This document shows, in pieces, positions 45,813 through 51,869 of a stretch of 51,869 nucleotides of DNA. How positions within the stretch are numbered: the first letter of the stretch is position 1; each line of letters opens with the position of its first letter. The stretch comes from Fidelibacterota bacterium (GTDB lineage: Bacteria > Fidelibacterota > Marinisomatia > Marinisomatales > UBA1611), in assembly GCA_016784605.1 (NCBI GenBank), contig JADHUI010000019.1, positions 1 through 51,869 on the forward strand. Reading direction: 5' to 3'. The notes beneath the pieces were generated by a model. That model did not search any database. It was not told the origin of the DNA and saw nothing but the letters and a program-made list of their open reading frames with translations. Both the position numbers and the translations under genes were made by a program.

Positions 45813-47036
45813 ATGGATATTGAAAGAATTCAAAAATTATCAGGTATTATTGGGCATTCGGATCGGATAAGAGAAGTGCTTGACCTAATAGTGCAAATTG
45901 GCCCAGTGGATATAACAACCCTTATTGCTGGTCCATCTGGAGTTGGAAAAGAAGTGGTCGCTAAAGCTGTTCATTTGGCGAGTCGTCGCTCACGAGAAGA
46001 ATTAGTCATTGTTAACTGTGGTGCCATTCCTGAAGGCATTATTGAAAGTGAATTATTTGGGCATAAAAAAGGGTCTTTTACTGGTGCAGGTGATGATAGA
46101 AAAGGATACTTTGAATCCGCGAATAAAGGAACCATTTTCTTGGATGAAATTGGTGAAACACCATTATCAACTCAGGTTAAATTATTACGTGTTCTTGAAA
46201 CGGGAGAATTCATGCGCGTGGGTGATTCTAAAACGTTGAAAACGGATGTACGTGTTATTGCTGCTTCAAATAAAGATTTGGGGAATATGGTTCAAAAAGG
46301 AACATTTCGTCAGGATTTATATTATCGATTAAAGACAGTTACAATTAATGTGCCTCCATTAAAGGATCGAGTAGAAGACATTTCTCATCTTGTAGAAAGA
46401 TTCGCCTTGGAATTTACGCGGAGTAATGAAATCTTATATCGCGGTTTTATGCCAGAATCAATTCGTATAATGAAAAAATATAATTGGCCTGGGAATGTGA
46501 GGGAATTGAAAAATTTTGTTCAAAAAATTCTTGTTTTGGAAAAGGGTGAAAGAATAACTGCAGATATGGTTTCAAAAGAATTAGGAGATGCATTACCGAT
46601 AATGGATGTAAATCATCATTTACCCGTATTGGTAACAGAGCCAACAGAAAAAGCCGAAATTGATTTAATTCTCCGACAGTTGTTTCTCCTTCGGCAAGAT
46701 TCAGAAACTATTCGAAATCAACTTATGGTCTTGGTTCAAAATGGCGGGATAAGCAATATACCTATACCAATGGGAGATAGTTTAAATATTGGGACGTCTA
46801 TTCCAGATAAATCCATGGAAATAAAAGATGATCATGCCTATTTTATTCGTGACGAGGCTATCGGAGATATGGCTATCAAAGATTTGGAGAGAGAAGCTAT
46901 TACTCGTACGCTTAAATTCTTTAACAATAATCGACGAAAATCTGCAAAATCGTTAAATATGAGTGAACGCACCTTATATCGTAAAATAGAAGAATTTGGT
47001 CTTGAGCCAAAAATAAAGAAATCAAATGAATTTTAA
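45813..47036 (+). CDS. sigma-54-dependent transcription activator without a receiver domain
   Basis: 407 residues. The AAA+ domain starts within 10 residues of the N-terminus: Walker A GPSGVGKE (40-47), the sigma-54 contact loop GSFTGA (87-92, usually GAFTGA), Walker B TIFLDE (107-112) and WPGNVREL further on. A linker of about 110 residues with no recognised domain leads to a Fis-type helix-turn-helix at the end (RRKSAKSLNMSERTLYRKIEEFGL). With no phosphorylation or ligand domain at the front, it is controlled otherwise, perhaps by a partner protein as PspF is. It implies the cell has RpoN. It overlaps lptE by 11 bases. Its targets are unknown. Confidence 0.92.
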   Translation: MDIERIQKLSGIIGHSDRIREVLDLIVQIGPVDITTLIAGPSGVGKEVVAKAVHLASRRSREELVIVNCGAIPEGIIESELFGHKKGSFTGAGDDRKGYFESANKGTIFLDEIGETPLSTQVKLLRVLETGEFMRVGDSKTLKTDVRVIAASNKDLGNMVQKGTFRQDLYYRLKTVTINVPPLKDRVEDISHLVERFALEFTRSNEILYRGFMPESIRIMKKYNWPGNVRELKNFVQKILVLEKGERITADMVSKELGDALPIMDVNHHLPVLVTEPTEKAEIDLILRQLFLLRQDSETIRNQLMVLVQNGGISNIPIPMGDSLNIGTSIPDKSMEIKDDHAYFIRDEAIGDMAIKDLEREAITRTLKFFNNNRRKSAKSLNMSERTLYRKIEEFGLEPKIKKSNEF

Positions 47037-47583
47037 ATTCATTTCAATGGGAATTATTTCTTTGATACTTCCTAGTTGTATGTTCTATTCTATGGCAGGT
47101 TCGATTCCGTCTCATATTAAAACGATTGCCATTCCGTTGCTTGAAAATGAGACTGCTGAATTTGGAGTTGCAGAGGATATTACTGACGGTTTGATTCAAG
47201 AATTCACTCTGGAAAATATATTACGTGTTGTGAGTATAAATTCTGCCCATTCTGCGCTACAAGGAAAAGTGATTAAAATCACAGATGCGCCTCATACATT
47301 TAATCAAGATGAAGTTGTTTCTGAGTATCGATTTACCATAACGCTAAATATGGAATGGAATGATTTGGTTAAAGATGAAACATTAATCTCAAAAAAATAT
47401 ACAGGATGGGGTGCATATGGTCTATCGGGTGATATTTCAACGGATGGTGTAGATAATGATGGTGATGGATTAATTGATGAATTAGACGATGATGAATTTG
47501 GGGAACCTAGGGCTTTTGCTACAAAGGTTGCTGTGCGTAAAATTGCAGAAGATATTTTGAATGATATTGTATCAACTTGGTAA
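47026..47583 (+). CDS. lptE: LPS-assembly lipoprotein LptE-like with an acidic calcium-type loop
   Basis: 185 residues. The lipobox LPSC puts the lipidated Cys at 18. Next comes the FCB-type LptE start YSMAGSIPSHIKTIAIPLLENET, split here around residues 21-43, and the DGLIQEF helix. LptE plugs the LptD barrel that places lipopolysaccharide in the outer leaflet. Residues 143-154 spell an EF-hand/dockerin-like loop, D-x-D-x-D-G-x-I-D-x-x-D, inside the region that precedes the last helix; I do not know this from other LptE proteins. It starts inside the end of the sigma-54 activator gene. lptD is not in the window. Confidence 0.8.
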   Translation: MNFKFISMGIISLILPSCMFYSMAGSIPSHIKTIAIPLLENETAEFGVAEDITDGLIQEFTLENILRVVSINSAHSALQGKVIKITDAPHTFNQDEVVSEYRFTITLNMEWNDLVKDETLISKKYTGWGAYGLSGDISTDGVDNDGDGLIDELDDDEFGEPRAFATKVAVRKIAEDILNDIVSTW

Positions 47584-47617
47584 TAAAATATTTCAATAAT
47601 GAAGGAAAATAAAACAT

Positions 47618-48910
47618 ATGGATAAAACAATTTCAAACCTTTCACATTTTGAAGGTCAAGAAATCACATTAAAAGGTTGGGTTTATAACAAACGAGCCAT
47701 TGGAAAAATTTGGTTTCTCATTTTAAGAGATGGGACAGGTCTAGTACAATGCGTTGTTGTAAAAGGAGAAGTGGATGAGGCGCTTTTTAACTTAGAAGCG
47801 GATTTAAATCAAGAAGATTCTGTTATGATTACTGGATCGATACGTAAGGAGCCACGTTCTGTTGGTGGATATGAATTGGGTGTAACTCGAATTGAAGTGG
47901 TTCAGCACGTCACAGAAGAGTATCCTATTGGACCCAAAGAGCATGGTCCAGACTTTTTAATGTCAAATCGTCATTTATGGTTAAGATCTAAAAGGCAAAA
48001 TGCCATAATTCGTGTGCGACATCGCGTCATTAAAGCCATACGTGATTATTTTGATAATAATGGATTCACCCTTGTGGATTCACCCATGTTTACGGCTAAT
48101 GCTGTTGAGGGAACGACTGACTTATTTGAAGTTGACTATTTTGACCGTTCAGCCTATTTAACTCAAAGTGGTCAATTATATGGGGAAGCTAGTGCTATGG
48201 CATTTGGGAAAATTTATGTTTTTGGCCCAACATTTAGAGCAGAAAAATCTAAAACACGACGGCATTTGACAGAATTTTGGATGGTAGAACCAGAAATGGC
48301 ATTTTGTGATTTAGACAAAGATATGGACGTAGCTGAAGATTTCGTATCCTATATCATTCATCAATGTTTAGAACATTGCCAGGAAGAATTCAAAATTCTT
48401 GAAAGAGACACATCGAAACTGGAAGGGATTATTCCGCCGTTTCCAAGAATAACTTATGATGAAGCTGCGAAGCTGCTTATCGAGAAAGGTGCTGATTTTG
48501 AATACGGGTCTGATTTCGGGGCTCCTGATGAAACTTTACTCGCGGAGCAATTTGACAAACCTGTTATGATTCATCGATGGCCAGCTGATATAAAAGCATT
48601 TTATATGAAACGTGACAAAGAGAATAGCGATCTTGCTCTTGGTGTCGATATGATTGCTCCAGAAGGATTTGGCGAAATTATTGGTGGCGGACAACGTGAA
48701 GATGATTATGAAACTCTCGTAAACCGTATTCGCCATCATGATTTACCCATGGAACCATTTCAATGGTATTTGGATCTACGAAAATATGGATCTGTCCCCC
48801 ATGCCGGATTCGGATTGGGCGTTGAACGGACGGTCGCATGGATCACTGGGACCAAACATATTCGAGAAACAATTCCTTATCCCAGAACTATGTCTCGATT
48901 AGAGCCCTAA
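47618..48910 (+). CDS. asnS: asparagine--tRNA ligase
   Basis: A 430-residue class IIb synthetase. The N-terminal OB fold ([22 protein letters not shown] region) binds the anticodon; [58 protein letters not shown] and the motif-3 GFGLGVER complete the catalytic domain. The sequence lacks the bacterial AspRS insertion and matches AsnRS better than AspRS. It joins Asn to tRNA-Asn. AAGGA is well placed before the ATG. The last base of its stop is the first base of the next ATG. Confidence 0.94.
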   Translation: MDKTISNLSHFEGQEITLKGWVYNKRAIGKIWFLILRDGTGLVQCVVVKGEVDEALFNLEADLNQEDSVMITGSIRKEPRSVGGYELGVTRIEVVQHVTEEYPIGPKEHGPDFLMSNRHLWLRSKRQNAIIRVRHRVIKAIRDYFDNNGFTLVDSPMFTANAVEGTTDLFEVDYFDRSAYLTQSGQLYGEASAMAFGKIYVFGPTFRAEKSKTRRHLTEFWMVEPEMAFCDLDKDMDVAEDFVSYIIHQCLEHCQEEFKILERDTSKLEGIIPPFPRITYDEAAKLLIEKGADFEYGSDFGAPDETLLAEQFDKPVMIHRWPADIKAFYMKRDKENSDLALGVDMIAPEGFGEIIGGGQREDDYETLVNRIRHHDLPMEPFQWYLDLRKYGSVPHAGFGLGVERTVAWITGTKHIRETIPYPRTMSRLEP

Positions 48911-49362
48911 TGTTTAATCAAACACGTATTTCTGTTTTTGGCGGGAGGGATATAACGGACAATGTATATCAAGATGCTTATGAATTAGGGAAACTGTTAG
49001 CCGCTGAAGGGTATATTGTGTATTGCGGTGGTGGAAATGGTGTAATGGAAGCCGTATCTAAAGGTGTCAATGAAGCTGGTGGAACCATTGTTGGCGTTTT
49101 AAAGGGCGATACGTTGGAAGAAATGAACGATTATATAACCATACCAATATCAACTAATATGGGAATTACTCGTAATGCACTATTAGCCTATAATTGCGAT
49201 GCCGCAGTCGCTATTAGCGGAAAATATGGTACTCTTTCAGAAATTGCTTTTGCATTTCAAATGGAAAAACCTGTTATTGGTCTTCATAGTTGGGCATTAG
49301 ATGGATTTGTTAATGTTGATACGCCAAATGCAGTTATTGCGTTCATTAAAGATAATATTTAA
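48910..49362 (+). CDS. SLOG-fold protein, TIGR00725/LOG-like family
   Basis: A 150-residue Rossmann-like protein. The nucleotide-binding turn is [10 protein letters not shown] (39-48) and the second conserved motif is GKYGTLSE (104-111), the PGGxGTxxE-like site of the family. Relatives are annotated as possible lysine decarboxylases, but the cytokinin-type LOG enzymes are phosphoribohydrolases and TIGR00725 members have no proven reaction. The start at 48910 (TAATG with asnS) is chosen over a longer frame from 48838 that lies inside asnS and adds no family sequence. Confidence 0.87.
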   Translation: MFNQTRISVFGGRDITDNVYQDAYELGKLLAAEGYIVYCGGGNGVMEAVSKGVNEAGGTIVGVLKGDTLEEMNDYITIPISTNMGITRNALLAYNCDAAVAISGKYGTLSEIAFAFQMEKPVIGLHSWALDGFVNVDTPNAVIAFIKDNI

Positions 49363-49379
49363 AGGATATAATTAGATTA

Positions 49380-49652
49380 GTGGAAACGTTAAGAGCAATC
49401 ATTAAGGGTAAAGTCCAGGGCGTATGGTTTAGAGATTTCGCACAAAAAGAAGCAACAAAACTGGGTCTATCTGGTTGGGTGACAAATAGAGATGATGGAT
49501 CTGTATATATTGAAACCTGTGGCACGATGACTCAATTGAAATCCTTTGAAAAATGGCTACAAATTGGATCGCCACTCTCACGTGTAAGCAAAGTTAATTC
49601 TGAGTGGGGAATTGCCATTGAATCCACAGAATCATTCGAGATTAAATACTGA
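49380..49652 (+). CDS. acylphosphatase
   Basis: A 90-residue acylphosphatase that hydrolyses acyl phosphates such as carbamoyl or 1,3-bisphosphoglyceroyl phosphate. The phosphate loop [11 protein letters not shown] holds catalytic Arg18, and Asn36 in [11 protein letters not shown] completes the site at the usual spacing of 18 residues. It begins with GTG, supported by AAGGAT about 11 bases upstream. Its stop overlaps the nadE ATG (TGATG). Confidence 0.94.
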   Translation: METLRAIIKGKVQGVWFRDFAQKEATKLGLSGWVTNRDDGSVYIETCGTMTQLKSFEKWLQIGSPLSRVSKVNSEWGIAIESTESFEIKY

Positions 49653-51268
49653 TGAAAATTGCTCTTTGCCAAATAAATCCTACATTGGGTGCTTTTACAC
49701 AAAATCGCCAATTGATACTCACGCATTACAAAAACGCATTGGAAGATGGTGCTGATTTAGTTGTTTTTCCGGAATTAGCTCTGACGGGCTACCCACCGCA
49801 AGATTTAATATGGGAACAACCTTTTATTGATCAAAATAATTTAGAATTAGATCAAATCTCAATACAATCGACTATTCCATTAATAATAGGGTTTATTCGA
49901 GAAGAAGATGGGCGTTATTATAATAGCGCCGCTTTATGTCAGAATGGTAGAGTGGATCAAACTTATGATAAAATATTACTCCCCACCTATGATGTTTTTG
50001 ATGAAGATCGCTATTTCACAGCTGGTGAAAATATTGGAATGTGGCCTGTTCAAATAAATGGGGAAACATTTCAATTGGGCATTCAGATTTGCGAAGATTT
50101 ATGGGATACTAATTATGATCGAAAAATTTCATTGGAACAAAAGAATGCAGGAGCTGATTTTATTATCAATATTTCTGCTTCTCCCTTCCATGAAGGACGC
50201 TTAACTGAAAGAAGTGATCTCATTCAATCGAAGATTAAAGACATTCAAATACCTTTTTATTATTGCAATTTAGTGGGTGCGCAAGATGAACTTATTTTCG
50301 ATGGACAATCTCTTGCGTTCAATCAATATGGCGAAAATATTGGGCACGGTAAAGCATTTACTCAAGAATTAATTATGGTTGATTCGATTCAAGATTCCCT
50401 TCCATTGCCAATATGTCATCGTGAAGAAAATATATATAAAGCTTTAGTGCTAGGCGTATCTGATTATTTTTGTAAAACAGGTCATTCTGAAGCCGTGATT
50501 GGCTTAAGTGGTGGTATTGATTCTGCATTAGTCGCTTGTATTGCCGCAGATGCTTTAGGTAGGGAAAATGTACACGGCATTTCACTCCCAAGTAAATATT
50601 CAAGCGATCATAGTTTGGCTGATGCGAAACAATTGGCTGAAAACTTAGGAATTGATTATCGTATTCTACCTATCGCTGAGACGGTTCAAACAATGGAAAC
50701 ATCCTTAACGCCTTTTTTTATGGGCAAAGAACCCAATGTTGCGGAAGAAAATATTCAAGCAAGAATCCGTGGGAATTTACTCATGGCCTTGTCCAATAAA
50801 TTTGGCTGGTTAGTTATGTCCACAGGCAATAAAACAGAAATAGCTTTAGGCTATTGCACCTTATACGGAGACATGAGTGGTGGATTATCTGTTATTTCTG
50901 ATTTATCCAAAGTCGATGTATATGCTGTTGCGCGATATATCAATAAACAAGAATCTAATCGTATTCCAGAAAATACAATTTCAAAACCACCCTCTGCAGA
51001 ATTAGCGCCTGATCAAGTAGATCCTTTTGACTATGATATTGTGAGTCCATTGGTGGACAAAATCATCGAAGATCGTATGTCTATTGCTGATTTAATCAAG
51101 AGGGGAGCACAACCAGAATTAGTAAAAAGAATATATCATTTAATAAGAATCAATGAATATAAGCGAAGACAAGCTGCTCCCGGACTTCGGGTAAGCCCTA
51201 AAGCATTTGGAATTGGGAGACGTCTTCCTATTGTTAATCACTTTAATGGAGAAACAAACCATGAATAA
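49652..51268 (+). CDS. nadE: glutamine-dependent NAD(+) synthetase
   Basis: 538 residues in two domains. The N-terminal nitrilase-type glutaminase has the triad Glu41 (FPELALTGYPP), Lys107 (YDKILLP) and Cys147 (QICEDLW). The C-terminal synthetase has the ATP-pyrophosphatase loop SGGIDS at 286-291 and STGNKTE further on. It amidates deamido-NAD with ammonia drawn from glutamine, the last step of NAD synthesis. Length matches the shorter bacterial glutamine-dependent class. It overlaps the acylphosphatase stop by one base and its last bases overlap the start of the next gene. Confidence 0.95.
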   Translation: MKIALCQINPTLGAFTQNRQLILTHYKNALEDGADLVVFPELALTGYPPQDLIWEQPFIDQNNLELDQISIQSTIPLIIGFIREEDGRYYNSAALCQNGRVDQTYDKILLPTYDVFDEDRYFTAGENIGMWPVQINGETFQLGIQICEDLWDTNYDRKISLEQKNAGADFIINISASPFHEGRLTERSDLIQSKIKDIQIPFYYCNLVGAQDELIFDGQSLAFNQYGENIGHGKAFTQELIMVDSIQDSLPLPICHREENIYKALVLGVSDYFCKTGHSEAVIGLSGGIDSALVACIAADALGRENVHGISLPSKYSSDHSLADAKQLAENLGIDYRILPIAETVQTMETSLTPFFMGKEPNVAEENIQARIRGNLLMALSNKFGWLVMSTGNKTEIALGYCTLYGDMSGGLSVISDLSKVDVYAVARYINKQESNRIPENTISKPPSAELAPDQVDPFDYDIVSPLVDKIIEDRMSIADLIKRGAQPELVKRIYHLIRINEYKRRQAAPGLRVSPKAFGIGRRLPIVNHFNGETNHE

Positions 51269-51710
51269 ACTCATTTTAACAGGTATCTATCTTTTTGTCA
51301 GTTTTTTACATGCTGAAAATTTTGGGCAAAGAAACTTAATGCCATCGGAATTTTGGGGAAATCTTTCTGTAGAAGAAAAAGTTTCATTTGTGAATGGCGT
51401 TTATAGTGCAACTTCATTGTTAAAAAAACACCATGAACATGAAGTCTATCGACAGCATAAACATGACCCAAATTGGTCACAACCCTATTATATAGATCGT
51501 TACTATGATATTATCGACGAATATCAATCAGAAACTGTGGGCTATGATTTACGCGTTATAGCCTTACATATGGATGCGTTATATGCAAATTATGATAATC
51601 GGAAAATACCGATCATGGAAGCATTACGTATTGTGTCTCTTTCTCAAGATGGAGATCGCTCTAGAGCCGATTTAAAATTGCTTCAGGCGCAACGAAAATA
51701 CTCTTATTAA
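51261..51710 (+). CDS. small secreted protein of unknown function
   Basis: 149 residues from ATG 51261, with TGGAG 9-10 bases upstream; a longer frame from 51207 lies in nadE and hides the signal peptide. The signal is short (cleavage near LHAEN, residue 17). The mature part has FWGNLSVEEKVSFVNGVY, a His-rich charged stretch and LDALYANYDNRKIPIMEALRIVS near 108-130 (motifs quoted in pieces). That last segment parallels the protein at 14666, so I think both belong to one family of unknown function. It overlaps nadE by 8 bases. Confidence 0.72.
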   Translation: MNKLILTGIYLFVSFLHAENFGQRNLMPSEFWGNLSVEEKVSFVNGVYSATSLLKKHHEHEVYRQHKHDPNWSQPYYIDRYYDIIDEYQSETVGYDLRVIALHMDALYANYDNRKIPIMEALRIVSLSQDGDRSRADLKLLQAQRKYSY

Positions 51711-51739
51711 AAAGAAACATTCTATCTTATAACCTGGAT

Positions 51740-51868
51740 TCAAGTAGTAAGTGCAACAGTGTCTGATTCTCCAAAAAATACTTCATTGGGTGTTTTATAC
51801 CCAAGTCTTTTTCTTGGACGATTGTTAAGTCTTTTCGTGGCGTGGATTATTTCCTTATCTGTTATGGT
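51740..51868 (-). mobile_element. IS30-family transposase, C-terminal end (cut by window edge)
   Basis: Read on the minus strand, 42 sense codons end in a stop at 51740-51742. They give ATKRLNNRPRKRLGYKTPNEVFF and end VALTT, the well-known C-terminal end of IS30-type transposases, including the last catalytic-domain helix. The rest of the gene is outside the window, so I cannot say whether the element is complete. In this family the inverted repeat overlaps or just follows the 3' end of the gene, so the insertion boundary probably lies between 51711 and about 51745. Bases 51711-51739 show nothing else. Confidence 0.85.
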
Positions 51869-51869
51869 T

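Noticed and set aside
47304-47645. 113-codon minus-strand frame across lptE and the asnS start
   Set aside because: Covers two real genes on the other strand; Ser/Asn-rich shadow of the acidic LptE loop.
48838-48909. N-terminal extension of the SLOG-fold protein into asnS
   Set aside because: Adds non-family residues and would overlap asnS by 73 bases, while ATG 48910 forms a normal TAATG junction.

Overview
The window reads as a 52-kb piece of a compact, AT-rich bacterial chromosome made almost entirely of housekeeping genes. Most genes lie on the plus strand and many overlap by 1-17 bases. The best taxonomic guess is the Fibrobacteres-Chlorobi-Bacteroidetes (FCB) side of the tree, most like Marinimicrobia (SAR406). 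This rests on C-terminal FlgD-like/sorting-type tails on secreted proteins, a DUF5683 protein, a Bacteroidetes-type LptE, a lipoprotein-rich periplasm and an AT-rich marine-type gene set. It is an inference: no rRNA or other decisive marker is present, and no tRNA, CRISPR array or prophage was seen.

Layout. 1-235: GC-rich hairpin repeats. 236-1241: cold-shock protein, a small secreted protein and YggT. 1246-3033 (minus): a PfkB sugar/nucleoside kinase fused to a queuosine-salvage (Qng1/DUF2419)-like domain that carries a four-cysteine cluster. 3120-6942: secreted M1 aminopeptidase with sorting tail, MscS channel, DUF423 protein and dUTPase. 7111-8109: a metallopeptidase-like lipoprotein, followed by a decayed copy of the dut 3' end. 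8383-10322: groES-groEL, closed by a terminator. 10456-15175: YwaF-like membrane protein, oligopeptidase B, succinate-semialdehyde dehydrogenase and a small secreted protein, in one overlapping run. 15678-26031: site-2 protease, secreted propeller protein, outer-membrane barrel with calcium-type loops, alaS, PPC-domain protein, ridA, DUF5683 protein and a sodium symporter. 26037-33964: membrane protein, geranylgeranyl-reductase-like flavoprotein, exonuclease-DinG helicase, hutH and guaB. 34024-36143 (minus): rpsT, a small ORF, an AI-2E-family permease and a cyclic-nucleotide-binding protein, divergent from a Crp/Fnr regulator. 36954-43717: meaB, tatC, polyprenyl synthase, a fused ECF-type ATPase, pgsA-like, ftsY and rimO. 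43798-51710: uvrB, a sigma-54 activator, lptE, asnS, a SLOG protein, acylphosphatase, nadE and a secreted protein. The window ends inside an IS30-family transposase (minus strand).

Themes. Much of the content serves envelope biogenesis and export (TatC, FtsY, LptE, PgsA, polyprenyl synthase, S2P) or information processing (AlaS, AsnS, RimO, S20, UvrB, DinG). No defence or biosynthetic island is evident. The most unusual items are the kinase-Qng1-like fusion, the dut tail relic that brackets an acquired lipoprotein gene, a single-chain ATPase with one degenerate and one consensus ATP site, and an LptE with an EF-hand/dockerin-type calcium loop.
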